From: Dipteris shenzhenensis
Lineage: Eukaryota; Polypodiophyta; Polypodiopsida; Gleicheniales
Strand: one strand, 5' to 3'
Assembly (NCBI GenBank): GCA_047967505.1
Contig: CM106541.1
DNA length: 64,000 nucleotides
Numbering within the stretch: the first letter of the stretch is position 1; each line of letters opens with the position of its first letter. Shown here piece after piece: positions 11,341 through 23,873 of the stretch. Position numbers and translations under genes: made by a program. A model generated the notes under the pieces. That model did not search any database, had not been told where the DNA came from, and saw only the letters and a program-made list of their open reading frames with translations.

Positions 11341-14300
11341 AAGGTTTCCAAAACTAGAGGTGATAGAATTGGAATTCATCGATACACATAGGTAAAAGCC
11401 TATAGAATCATCACATGCACTAAATGGTAATGTAGATAATTTGCCAATGTGTTCAAAATAATCACCTCTCAATAACATGTGCTTAATGAAAAGTCAACCA
11501 CAACAAGGAAAAATAAGAAAAAAACAAAGGAATTGAAGAAGGTATAGTGAATGTAGAGCCAACCGACAAACCCATAAAGAAAGAAGATTGCATTAAGGGG
11601 AATGCAATCCAAAGGACTTGAACATCCCTCTCCATTCATGTCAAGCATGAGTCTGGAAATGTGTTGTAGAAGTTTAAATCATCATATAAATGAAGGAAAA
11701 AATGCATACACTTATCAAGTAATATATTAATATCTTACATTACCTACAATAGGACATAGCATTGCAAGCCATCCAATATCTCCCAAACTAGAAGGAGTTA
11801 TGGCTAAACCATACATGGTCCTCTAAAAGCAAACCATGAGATGCTCCACTATTATTGGTTGATAAGAAAGATGGGATAGGCTATGTATTTTTACTAAGAT
11901 TAATATATGTATGGGGTACCACCAAATACATATTGATGAAGGGGATGTTTATAAATCTTGGTTTAGAACAATGCATAGGCATTATGAATTCCTAGTCTTA
12001 CCTACTATGTCATTGTCCAATAATTTTTGGGCTTCGATGGCAATGGAGAGCTAACACCCAACTCCTCTCTATTAGAAAATTCCAAGAAAACAAAATTTGT
12101 AGCCCATTTGGCTTTTTCCCCCTTCTTCTGATACTCTCAAGTATGATCAGATGTATGATCAGATGCTAGCCAAAAAAAGTCATGTATATGGCATATGTCT
12201 TTTTTTTTGCCACATGCAAAGTCTTGACCTACCAAGATGTAATCTCCAATAGAGCATCCATATGAAGCTAGCCCACCATGGCCTAAAGAAAAATGTAGTG
12301 AGGGTGGCAAACATAATATAAAAGAAGTGAGAACTTTCATGATATTTTTCACTACTTATTAAAAAGTTCATAAAATCAACACCATATTCAAAAGCATCCA
12401 TAGACAAATGTATGCAACAAATTCAACCTACTAAACTCCCTATCCATATCACATCGAATTCAAACAATTTGACATTAAATGTATAGCTATAACACCATCA
12501 ATCATCCTTGGGAGGCAAAGAAGAGGCGAAGAAGGTGCCCACTCCACATCCACCACTACCAATGGGAAAAAAAAGGAAATGTTAGTCTCCATATGACTAT
12601 ACTTCTTTGGACATACAATGCTCCATTCCTCCTTGGAGTGTCTTTATCCTTGGATGGCTCATTGGTAGTCTTGGTGTTAGAATGTCACATGTAGTCTTGG
12701 TAGTCTTGGTGTTAGAATGTCATACGTAGAGATCAAGCTCTCATGTTAGCACATTACCATCAGAAAAATCTAACTACCAAGGGCAACTGGCCAGCTCCCA
12801 TTGTGAGTGGCATAGACATAGTATACATAAATGTGGTAGGGTTGAAAATCTATGTCCAACCCTTGCAATGTCATGAGAGGTCATAAAACTTGACATATCT
12901 CTTCAACTAGGTGAGATATCTAAGTCATTGCCAATGAAAGAAAGTAGTCAAGTTTTTGCACAAACAATGATAGAAGAACATAAATGAGATTCATAGAAAG
13001 AATGAACAAAGAAACTACCTAAAGACACCCTATTAACTGCTTGATTGAGTTTTGTCCTCTTGGTAGTTAGATTTTTAGCCTTCCCAATGCCTCTCAATTC
13101 ACTAGACTCTTGTATCTTTAGAGATGTACACATTTTATTTCTTCCCTCCAATTTTATATCATCATAATACTTACTAACAATATAGTTTGGAGGTCATGCA
13201 AATAGTTGCCCAATGCTGCTAGCCACAGTCTTGAGCTCCTCAAGCACTACAACAACATGATTTTGTAGCCTCAAAATTCAATGAAAATAACTCTAACTAC
13301 CTAACAACCCCCAACTAGGGGTCAAGGCATGACATTAACTTAAGTGTAAGGACACTCAAACTTCTCAACTATCCATTATATCCAATTGCTTAAGAAAGAT
13401 GTACTTACCCTACCCATCCAATCTCATATTTTCCTTTGAATTAGATCAATCTCTTTCTTCAATCTCTTTCTTCTTAGCAACCACTCTCTCCTCCTATGGA
13501 ATTGTAGCTTTAATCCTCTCAAGCCCTTTCTTGACATGTGTTAAACTCAACCTGTAAGCCATTGACAAATCAAGTAGAATGTACAAACATACAAAGAGAT
13601 CCAATTCATGAGTCCATACTCCGAGAAAACAAGAAGCAAATTTAAAAAGGCCATGACATCGAGCTCACCTGAAATACAAGCCAAGCCAAACATCCACTTC
13701 ATAAAGGACACTCCCTTTGACCTACCTATGTCATGGATTGTTCATCACTTGAAGTTCTTGGGAAGACAGGGAGCTCATGAAAGCTTGGGCATCACACTCA
13801 CAAATAGCGTTTGCACTTATAAGTATGTCCCTGAAGCGGGGCTTAATCATGGCATGCTCATTCACTCTTAAAAACATTAAATTTCAAAATAAAACTAAAA
13901 ATGAGGGAACCAAATGAAAGAAGGCATTAAAAAAAAAGGTAAAGGTGAGAAGAGTCATACAAATTCATGCATTGGAGGCCTGTAAGAAGGGCAACTTCAA
14001 TAGTCTTCCATGGGTCAATTAAAGTGCACATGACCTAGATATGTCATGTCCTAGTCTCTCTATATGACTCCTCAATTATCGACATCTAGGCCATGTGTGT
14101 AGTCTCGATGTGTTGTGGGGATCTTGAAGGAATGCCGATGGAGCCTCCACTCCAAGCTACTCCTTGTGAGAGCAATGCATGAGCCATCCACTTGTGTCAT
14201 GCAAGCGGCTTTCGGATTGAAAAGCTTGTATTCCAAACTTGTGCATACAACGAAGACCAAAGTCAATCATTTGGTCTTTTATACATGTCACCTTTTGAAG

Positions 14301-14790
14301 GGAGGGCCAACCCTTTTCCTTTTAGCACTCTCTCTTTCTTTACATTTAAAAGGCTCTTGGGCCCGTAGGGTGCCAAGGCATTTTTGCTATTCTTTCCATC
14401 TCTCCCCCAGTGTTCCACTCTTCTATGTCAAAAATAGCACTTGTGTTAACCAGATAAGAGTGCTAAATAGCGCTTGTGTTAACCTCAAGCCTCAAGCCTC
14501 CAAGTCTTGAGCCATTTGAGGCTCAAAACTTGGAGTGGCAAGGCTGATCTTGAGCCACTTGCAGCTTGACCGTCGTGAGGCAAATAACCGCTTGATGTAT
14601 TTGTGGCAATTTGCAGCTTGAACCTGTGATCGCTTGGGATATTTAGGGCTCAAACCCGGTGAGCTTGCATTGTACTCCTTCCATGGCTGCAACCGTTGAA
14701 GTAAATCATGAAGCCTAATCACCTCTAATCACTGGTTACCCTACATTCTGTGACTATACTCTGTGAATGTTGGCATGCCCCCTTCCTATT
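11341..14790. other. Intergenic DNA, nothing recognised
   Basis: Small open frames (12137-12407 minus, 12479-12694 plus, 13608-13871 plus, 14115-14510 plus) show no conserved domain. Several begin at TTG or GTG and are unlikely eukaryotic starts. Confidence 0.4.
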
Positions 14791-15023
14791 GCTGAGCCGC
14801 TCGAATCAACGGCACTAGAGGAGGTGGGTGGAGAGGACTGTGTGGAGAATTGCGTAGCGGTCCAGTTGGTGTGGAGTGAGCCGAGTCAAGTATGAGTGAA
14901 ACTTCCAAAACTAGGTGGCGTGCATGTCTTCGTACATGAAAATGTGATGGTCGTGGAGATTGCAAACACAGAAGTCCTAAAACTAAGTAGGACCGATGTC
15001 GGGGTTGAAGACAATCTGATTGG

Positions 15024-18000
15024 TTAGATTGTGGAGCCGATGGGCCAACTATGGGCGGGGAGATCGCAGAGTAGTAAGAGGAGAAGGCGATTAAAGTGGA
15101 CCGCTGCAATGATGGCTAGATCGAGAATGGAGGCATACATGTGGTTGAAGGACTGGAGGCGGAAGCAAAATCCCTCTTGCATCATCTCTTTCGAGAAGTT
15201 GTACTTGGGAAAATTGTACAAAATGTTGGGATCCCTTTGCTGGAGCTCTTGAAACTCGACCCAAGTCCATCGACGTCCATGGGCATATACAAGAGGTGGA
15301 TTTGTCGATCGACATGGGCACTGTGGTAATAACACCAAAATTGCTCCTTTTAAAGGAAGGGGATCCATCAGTGAGGCTGTAGACCAGCATCGGCATTGGT
15401 CAATGGAAGTGGAGCATCGAGGGTGAGATGGTAACCTCCTCTTGTGCACTTTGGATGTGTGCACTGCCAGTCGTGGAAGGACTAGGAGATGAACTACATG
15501 AGGGGTGGCACCTCCAAGATTTCATAGAGGTGGAGGTGGGAGCCTTCGAGCTGCTGCTTCCAATGGTGCATGAGGGCACTATCCGGTAGTTCTTGGAACG
15601 AGTGCAGGTCGGGTCTCCACTATACATCTTCAAGTGGGGAGAGGAGGGAGGAGTTTGAGGAACCTCATCATCTTCAATCGGCGTTGGTTCATCCTTCGCT
15701 GTCTCTCTGGGCATCTTATTGGTGGACATACATACAAAATTGGTTGACTTAAGTAGCGTATTAAGGGCCTCTTCTAGGAGGTCGACTGGAGCGATAGCTG
15801 GGATGGATGAGGAGGTCCCATCTTGTGTGGTGGTGGTATTAGAGGCATTGTAAGAGTACTCATGCAAATTTAAGCGAGGAAGGGGGGGTGGGAGGCGTTG
15901 CGTGGCTTCCTGGGTGGGCTGGGTGGGATCCAGTGGAGGTGGTTGTGGAATCTGACCAGGGGGCCGAAAGAATTAAATACTATGATGGCTTCTTGGCCTT
16001 CCTCCTCAGCAACTTCCTCTAGGTATGCTACATGGATTGTTTCAAAATGGCTCACCAAGGACTCAAGTGAGTCTTGGAGAGCTTGTAACACCCGGTTATA
16101 GAGTATTATTATGCCGAGGGGATGGTAGGTGGTGGATTGGTAAGCCGCAAGATGCACTTGCATTTGTATTGCAGAGGCTCGGTCGTAGGTCTGCATCCAC
16201 TATAATGTCAACTTACAGACTATCTTGAGTGCAGACCCACGGGCTGAGCTCCTTGGGCTTTGCTAATTGCATCACATCATCATCTGCAGGATAATTTATG
16301 GACTCCAATGATGCGGCACCATGCCTGGAAATTAAGAAAAATTGGATGGGAGGCGAGATTTTGGAGGTCAGAGGGGCGAAGGAAAGAGAGGCTAGATGGC
16401 TGAAGGTCTAAGGAGAAATAAGACATGGCGAGACTGGGGCGGCAATGATTGGGATTATGGTGGAGGATGGTTTGGAGGGCGTTAGGAGGGAGTGGGGTGC
16501 TGAGGTTAAGGTGGAAAATGAGAATTTGTGTGCAGAGTGTGTTGAAGTATGGTTGGAGTGCTTGGGGGATAGTGCATGGGCCGAGTGTGTAGGTGGCTAA
16601 TTGTGCAGAGCCCTCCCTATACATCTGAAACTCCTGCTTCTAATGATCTTCCAACCCTAAGTCCTCTGGGTGGCCAAGGGTATGTAGCCGCTCGTTTTGT
16701 TCCTGCATGGACATGATTACTGCCTATTCTCGTGCCAAGAGATCTTGCAATGTCTAGATCTGGCGTTTGTAGCCTTCCTGAGTCTATGCTTGCTTGTGCC
16801 TATTCTTCATTTGCAGTGTCTGGAGGTGGGACTCGGCTTTGTCAACCTGGTCCATGAGTGTTTGGCCCAGGGATTTGTGTGCGGTGAGCTCATCCTTGAT
16901 CTTGGTGACTAACAGCTCTAGCTCCTTAGCTTTTGTGCGGTACTCCTCTACTCGATCTAGGGCCATTTGCCCTGTGGCTTGGGCCGCGACCATTAGAGTA
17001 TAGCTGTCGCACCATGAAATCTATGCCTGGAGGAGAGTCACGGAGAGTTGTGAGGACTATTCTTGCTGCCTCCATAGAATTTTTTGTGCTAATTGTGAGA
17101 GTTGTGCCATTGCCTTGAATAAATTATGCTCCATTTGGTTGGCACGGGAGAGCTGCTCTACTATTGTGTGGTTATAACCACTTGGTACCCGATAATGGGG
17201 CATGCTGCAAAATTTGTGAGGCTTGCCCATGGAGAGGAGGAGGAGCCAGTGACAAAGGAGGTGGTCTCCTGAGGATGGGCCATGGTTGAGACCGAGACCT
17301 GGGGCATAACAGGGGTTGCCAAGATAACTTGAGCTCCTAGGTGGAGGCCAATGGTGACCCTCTCATCACCCGGAGGTCATCCATCATGATGAGCACCTTT
17401 TGTACACTTTTGCCCTTGTCTTGAGGATCCGACTGCTCGAGGCATAACTAACGGCATAGGAATGCCTGCAGTAGTTGGTGATCCTCATACTATGTGAGCA
17501 ACTGACTTGGGTCAAGTTGCATGGGATGGTTGGCTAGAGTGGTGGTGTTGGGCTCTGTTCTTGCTTACTTGATATGACCTCGGCTTCTTCTTAATCTACT
17601 GATACCGAACCTGTGGTTGACTTGTTGGCCAACCCATAGCCGATAGGCGGATGCTACTAAAGCATATGATAGAGAATCGACATGTATAGCATTGGGTTGC
17701 CGATGACCTCTCCATGTGTTTTGAGGTCCTCCTGCATCTGATTACAAAAGTAATCGGCCCTATTCATGACCTGGGGTTCTGCCAACTTCAACAAGATGTT
17801 TGGAATGACCGGGTGGTCCGTGTGCCTAACTTGTGTCAACCATTGGAGGGCCCGTGCTAGCTTTCCCATTTCTGGCTTGATAATCTCTGAGAAATGGATG
17901 CGCCCCTTGCTCTTTTTGTGGTCGTACTAACAGATTGTATTGAGGGCCTCGGGCATCTTCTTCTTCACTAAGTACTTATTGTCGATGATCTCAGCAGGCC

Positions 18001-18193
18001 GAAGGCGACTCGCACCATGTCCACGTTGAGGTGGTAGAAGTAGGGAGTGCCCGTCACATCTCGAAGAATGCCCACATTCGTGTTGGAGTTGTAGGCTTGG
18101 AGCAACTCTCCCAAGAGCCTCATGTCCAAGTGACAAGGAAGGCGGTTTGCCACAGATCCCAATCCTGCCACTCATCACTGCCTGCAAGCACAT
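15024..18193 (-). pseudogene. Degraded minus-strand coding region of unknown family
   Basis: Several minus-strand frames read in the same direction and appear to be pieces of one gene broken by frameshifts and stops. In order: about 18193-17927 (LLGELLQAYNSNTNVGILRD-like), 17925-17657 (a helical segment with MNRADYFCNQMQEDLKTHGE), 16993-16784 (a heptad-rich coiled coil containing KAKELELLVTKIKDELTAHK), 16196-15870 (another helical segment starting at a true ATG) and 15867-15400 (Ser/Pro/Thr-rich). Helical N-terminus, coiled coil and low-complexity tail suggest a structural or mobile-element ORF, but I recognise no family. Joining the pieces is inference; there is no evidence of expression. 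Confidence 0.4.
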
Positions 18194-18399
18194 CCTAAAC
18201 TACTGGCTCCTTTAGCGCTTGATACGCCACTGTGGTGTGGTAGTGAAGGGTGTAGTCATGACCCTCGTATGCATAACAGGAGTGGATGGCTCATGTGTCA
18301 AGTTATTGGAGCCATGCCTCTCCAAGTGGCGAGTGCATTTGAGAGCGCACAATTTTGTACTCCCTACGCCATCCCCCTGGTCATGGGGATAGAAAAATC

Positions 18400-18407
18400 T
18401 ATATAAA
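18400..18407 (+). promoter_or_regulatory. TATA-box-like element upstream of the 18524 ORF
   Basis: TATATAAA followed by a pyrimidine-rich stretch and, about 117 bp downstream, the first ATG of a Ser-rich ORF. Spacing suits a plant core promoter. Function is inferred. Confidence 0.4.
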
Positions 18408-18523
18408 GGAGCCCTATCCCCCTAGGTCATCACCATAGTAGTTACCCCCAAACTCTCTCAAAGTTCTGTCAGAAATCTCCCAGCCCCTTGCCCTCTTCCA
18501 CACAACAATCTAGCACTCAGTAC

Positions 18524-18868
18524 ATGTCCTCAAGCTCCTCCTCTTCCACCTATTCCCTCATCATTCAGTTGCCCTCTTTTTTCCCAATGGATCCGAAGAA
18601 CGAATTTTTTGAGTTTGAGTCGGAGCTTGGCCTCCACCCCCAACCACCTATCCTACAAGCCACTGGTCCCTCTGACTCACAGAGTATGCCCTCTGCCATG
18701 ATCCGTATGCCCTCCAACTTCCCAATTGAAGATTTACAAGCGGAGGAAGAGATATCTATGCAACAGGCCACCCAAGAGGTACTGACAACAATAGGCACAC
18801 CCCGCTCAAAAATGTCAAGAAAGCGCACTCCGGCAGCGATGGTCGATGGGATATTGGGGTTGCGATGA
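18524..18868 (+). CDS. Hypothetical Ser-rich small protein, 3' end in minisatellite
   Basis: An ATG-started frame of 114 codons lying about 117 bp downstream of a TATATAAA box. It begins with a run of serines, continues with an acidic segment (MDPKNEFFEFESELGLHPQP) and ends with a basic KMSRKRTP motif just before a stop at the edge of a 26-bp minisatellite. The frame may be extended upstream only with non-ATG codons. The minisatellite may have replaced the original 3' end of a longer gene. I do not recognise a family, and a chance ORF in decayed transposon DNA cannot be excluded. Confidence 0.25.
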   Translation: MSSSSSSSTYSLIIQLPSFFPMDPKNEFFEFESELGLHPQPPILQATGPSDSQSMPSAMIRMPSNFPIEDLQAEEEISMQQATQEVLTTIGTPRSKMSRKRTPAAMVDGILGLR

Positions 18869-19064
18869 CCGGTGGGATAGTGGGATGGCAATGACCGATG
18901 GGATATTGAAAAGGTGATGACCGGCAGGATACTGGGATGGCGACGGTCGGTCGGATAGTAAGATGGCAATGACCAGCGGGATACTAGGATAGCAATAATC
19001 GGTGGGATACTGGGATAGCAAAATAGTCAGTGGGATAGTGAGATGGCAATGGTCAGCGGGAAAG
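18838..19064. repeat. 26-bp minisatellite, about nine degenerate units
   Basis: Units follow the pattern GATGGCAATGACCGG then TGGGATACTGG, about 26 bp long with variants of 21-31 bp. The unit is not a multiple of three, so open frames across it shift register and are not interpreted as genes. Confidence 0.8.
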
Positions 19065-19899
19065 CTGTCTGAGAAAAGTAAAGAAAGGTGAAGAAGGGGG
19101 AAAGTGGAAAGCAGAGAAAGAGAGAGGAAAGGGTTAGGAAGTGGCGGTTGTGTACATGAGGTGTACAGGTGAGGCATGGGGAGTACTGTGAGGTCAGCTT
19201 GCAGGAATACAAAAAATGCAAAAGGGATGTACTAGCCCTAATCATAGTAGGGCTGATCATGCATACATGATCATGTGGAATGCAGTGCTGATGAATGTCA
19301 CCATGCCGCATAGCATGTTAACAGCTATGTAGAGCATGTGTCTAGCTTGTGGACGCCAAAGGTACACTGGTGTGCTGACGATTCCTTGTGGGATGATCCT
19401 TTGTCATGGAATAAGTGGGGTCTTGTGTGACTGCCCTCGATGCAGACACTTGCTTTCGTGAGTCAGGCGGTGCCATCGGTGATGGTATGATCGGAGCAAT
19501 CTTTGATGGTTTGCCTTCAAATTTGGAGGAAGTTTCTTGTGTAATTCCCCTCATTATAGGGATCAGTTCTTGTGTTGCTTCCTCGCACTATCTTGGGTGA
19601 TCCTTGTAGTGAGTTGTATGACTCGTGGTACTAGGGCACGGTCGAGACTCTAGGGCTTGGTTGTTGTGGTCAGTTCGACAATAGGTTCTTGTGGTACTGC
19701 ATCCAAGGTCAACACAAGTTATTGTGCTACTACCTTTTGGAACCCCTATAGTTTGCAATTTGAACTTCGGTACCCAGACGACCTACTTGCCATTGTAACT
19801 ATCTTGGTCTTCCAAGATTTTTGTGGCAACCCAATGCTTGGGGGGATTCTGCGATTGAGGGGGTGGATTAGCGCCTGGGAGTCGAGGCGATAGATGGCA

Positions 19900-20638
19900 T
19901 CGTATCCTTCTCCTAGGTGAGGTTGCCTTTGACAAAGACATTCCCAGAGGGATTAGGGAGCCATGCCCTACTTGGATCTTTTCTGGTGGTCGGTTGCTAT
20001 TGAAGTAGCATTGAGCGCAGAGAATAGCCTCTTGTATTTGTTGCTCATAGCTTTCCTAAGTGGGGGATAGCAGTGGTAGAGTAATGGGAAATTGCACTTG
20101 GTTGCTCCTGCAGTTGGTCCTCTGATCCTTTGGGGTTGGTGGTCTTTCTTTAGAGGGTTAGTGTTTGGAGGGTTGGAGGTGGATTGAGCTTCAGGTATGC
20201 CCTCCCATAGAACTTCCTTGCCTTGGGCTAGCAATGGTGCTGTAGAAGGAGTAGGGCATGGTTTACAAAAGGGAATTATTGTGGTTCTACCACCATTTGT
20301 GAGGGAAGCTGCTGGCCCTCCAGTCAATTTGATAGTTCATGGCGTAACACTAGGTCCTTCTTAATATGATCTCTTCGTTAGTTGCTTCTATGGCGAGAAC
20401 ATAAAAGTGGATTTCTATGACTGCCTGGGGAACAACCGTTAGACTCAAGTTCACAAAACCCAAGGTACTTAAGAGTTGGCCATTGATAGCATGTACCAAA
20501 GCGACGGTGAGGTTTAGGGGAACCTGTAGCTTTTCCCATACCTCATGGGAGATGAAGTTATGGCTCGCTCCCAGAACCTCCCTCATTTGGAGACAAAATC
20601 TTCTAGCATTGCATATGTTTTTTTGCTTTGACAATGTC
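19900..20638 (-). pseudogene. Retropepsin-like protease remnant of an LTR (gypsy-type) retrotransposon
   Basis: The minus-strand frame ending at 20350 contains LGASHNFIS (20548-20580), matching the active-site region of plant retrotransposon aspartic proteases, normally D-[ST]-G-A-[ST]-H-[NS]-F. Here the catalytic Asp position reads Leu, so the enzyme would be dead. It continues with VALVHAINGQLLSTLGFV and IEIHFYVLAIEATNEEIILR, the expected flap and C-terminal strands, then a stop. Downstream fragments (20327-19968) in a shifted frame continue with a MNYQIDWR-like motif, typical of the segment after the protease. No reverse transcriptase follows. The upstream side is cut by the inverted purine-rich element copy. 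Confidence 0.65.
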
Positions 20639-21510
20639 TGCCATCCTCCTCTCTTCAGTTTGCTTGGGCTCCTCACTTCCCCGACTTCCCCTACCCCAAC
20701 TAGCCTAGCTTTGCCTAAAAATCAAACACCCTCCTTCCACTCACTACCCACCCACTACTCTCAGATCCCGCTGCCCATGCTCCCTGCAGCCTGCCTCACT
20801 TCCGTATTTCCCCAAGTTTGTAGCCTCTGCACCACCTTACTCTCTTGCCCGCTCCCCAAAGCCCCTCCCCACTGTCTGCATGCCTTGCTGCCTTGGTGGT
20901 ACTATGCATGTACCACTTGCATGTCTGCAACTGCAAGCTCCTCGACTGCTGCTCCGCACAGCGGCTATGAACACAGGCTCATTACCTACTTGCATGGCTT
21001 ACATTATAATTCTATGTTATAATCTTGGCTATCCCTCCCCCCCCTCTCTATGTTTTTTATCCCCTTAGTACCTACATTCCTTGGACTGGCTGCCCCCCCC
21101 CTTCTTTGGTCTTATTTAGTCTTCATCTCCACACCCCTCTCTAAGCATATAGCCCGACTAAACCCCCTCGTTAATGTACCCCCCTCTCTAAGCATATTGC
21201 CTCCTTAATAAACCCCCCTCTAATTTTATATATATTCTTCCTTTCGTCCCCCCCCCCTCTCTCTAAATATTCAATACTTTAAACTTATATTCCCCCTCTA
21301 AATAATCTTTACTTTATTTCTCCCCTATTCTTTCCATGGCCCTCATTCTCTAACCTTCCCCCTTAAGCTAAACTCTTTATTTTCTTTGTAATTCTCCCTC
21401 CCCCCCCTTACATGATTATAATTCCACTAGCAAAAAATGGGTTTTTGCTTCTAAATTTTTGGTGCTTGATAATAGCTTAATATTTCCAAGTTTATTTCGT
21501 TTGTTCCACA
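20639..21510 (-). mobile_element. Truncated LTR part of an inverted copy of the 1-4121 element
   Basis: The reverse complement matches about 2447-3320 of the right-hand long repeat. The boundary CCACA/ACCTCCCC at 21510/21511 is the mirror image of the polypurine/TGTGG junction at 2446/2447. The copy is broken at 20639 inside the LTR, directly abutting the protease remnant, so only about half an LTR remains. Confidence 0.7.
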
Positions 21511-22310
21511 ACCTCCCCTTAGTTTCATGTTATGACAATTTAACCTACTCTCAATATTTTACATCAAGCTTTGCAAATTCGTTGTCAAGTTATCGGTTTT
21601 ATTGTGACATTTAATACTCTTTTTCCCAAGTTCCCCCTTCCCTCCCAAGTTTGGTTGTCTAAGTGTTTTCTTATGACTTGTTTCCCTTATCTTCCTCATT
21701 ATTTAGAATTTCTTGGATTACCTTTTTCAAACCTTTAATTTTTCCTTCCTTTCTTAAATGCTCTAAGTTTTAGATTCATTTCCACTTTCACGTTTATTGC
21801 CCCTAGTCTTAAATTCAATTTATTGCTCCTATTATTTCTCATTTAACCTTCATTCTTAAAAATACTCAATCTTTTAATAAAAGTGCTCCAAACCTTTAAA
21901 TTTTCCTCCTTCTTTTTACCTTCTTCTTCCTCCTTTAAAGCATAATATCAAAATTTAACTTTATAAGTCTGTAGTGTGAGCAACTATTTTTATTGTGATC
22001 CCAATAACAAGGGAGGGATGTCTATGACACCTATCTTCCCAACCAAGTGAAAATATGGTTCTTATCATTTTTCTTGTTGGATGGTGGCAAGTAGGCAGAC
22101 TCCCCTCTTCAATAAAAGTGTTGCTCTGCCAATGACTTATCAAAGCTTTACTACTCACATTTTCTCTTTTGGAAATCCTATAATGATGCTACTTCATTTT
22201 TTGTGATGTTTATTGCAAAGTTTATCTATTATACATTTCTCTTTCCACTCCAAATTTGTATACTCTTCACTATGGAAAGGGGTGTTGTAAATGTCTACTA
22301 CACACACACA

Positions 22311-22314
<4 letters not shown>
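21511..22314 (-). mobile_element. Core part of the inverted element copy
   Basis: The reverse complement matches about 1640-2446 of the left element. Homology ends where a short CA run passes into an expanded GA microsatellite at 22315. No coding content. Confidence 0.7.

Positions 22315-22352
<38 letters not shown>
22315..22352. repeat. (GA)n microsatellite
   Basis: About 19 uninterrupted GA dinucleotides at the breakpoint of the inverted element copy; the equivalent place in the other copy (about 1630) has GT and GAGAAAG sequence instead. Confidence 0.9.
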
Positions 22353-22354
<2 letters not shown>

Positions 22355-23873
22355 TTATAGGGTATATCAAAATACCTCTTCGCCTACCATTTATACATTC
22401 CTCATGGGCTATGCCCAATATCAAGTACCGATCATGGAACTTCATAGCAAAAATTCTCATTGCACATAGATATGCCCATACTAATTCCATATGGTCCTCA
22501 TACAAGGAACTCAATAGATGAAAGATTCTTGACCCAATTTTCATTATATTAACCTTGAACCATGGTCAAAACTTACAAATTTATCCCTTATTGGGGGTAA
22601 AGTTAAGGTTATGGAACCATACACATAACATCCCCTTCCACTTCTGTAGTACTTGACCCCACTACTATGCTTAGTATTGGCCACTTTAATAGCAAATAAT
22701 TCATATGAAGTTATCATCCTCAATACCTTGGTACGTCTTTCTTGACATCCTCTTATTAGGAACACCGTGCTAATTAGTGGTTTTGACTAACTTTTTTTCT
22801 TAATTCTTCTTAGGTTTTCCTATCCACAACATTAGCTAGATTTTAGGATTATTAGCCCTAAGCAAAGAGTCATATGAACCTAATAGCTCATTTTGGGTCT
22901 ATTGACAGTCCCATATGATTTATATATTAGCAATTAACTAGTTCTTTTTTATGCCAAAGGGGGAAACATTAAGAATTACCAAAAGGTGAGCTCCAAAAAG
23001 CAAGTGACCCTAAAAAAGCACGCAAGATTCAAACATGGAGAAAGCTAGCAAACCCTTCTTCACAAAATATTATCGTTTTTAGGGTTCTTATACCCATGGC
23101 TAATAAGTTTCTCACATTACATTCACATTCCTGCAAAAAATCAAACACAAATATAGTTGTATTATAATCACATAGAGAACCAAGGTTAAACTAACTATAT
23201 AGAGACCACGTCAAAGTAGCTCATAGAGATGAGTCAAAAACACAAAATTTTCTTACATTCTAGTCCCATTTCATACATCCCATGCACGTAAGAGTAGATT
23301 TTCCATATATCTACTTTATAGACATGGAGCTGCACCTCATTGGTGATAATTACACTCTTTCTTAAAACCTCTCCATTCTCTATCATTGCCTACTTTATTG
23401 TCTATTTGAATTCTTTATTCAGTTTAATTAGCCATGTCACCAACTTTTTGTCTCAAAAATATGATCAGACATGGCTTGGTGCATTCATTTGTTGAATACA
23501 AGAGAATTGCATTGACATCATCAATTTCAAATATTAACCATGCCTGCATTAACTTCTCTTGCTCATTCAAAGTCAATGATGTCCCACATGCAACCTTCCA
23601 CACACCCAAAGAGTTTCCTGAAACACTTTGAATGATATGGTCTACATTCCATGTGTGCATTACTATACTATTATAGGACCACACAAGCTGCTCTATGATG
23701 CCATTGGAATGTTCCCATCTTTCCTTAAAGAATGGGTTGGCACAGCATGGTTAGCATCCCTGCCCAATTCATGGATCATAGCTCCTCATATTCTATAAGT
23801 ATTTGGCAAGTACCCAAACATGTGGAAGCACTATGGGGTTTAGTTCTCTTGATTTCCCAGTTTGCATCACATT
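22353..23873. other. Intergenic DNA, nothing recognised
   Basis: The minus-strand frame at 23424-23684 is open but shows no named domain; it could be remnant transposon coding sequence. Confidence 0.4.

Noticed and set aside
22291-22521. Arg/Glu-alternating ORFs
   Set aside because: They are translations of the GA microsatellite.
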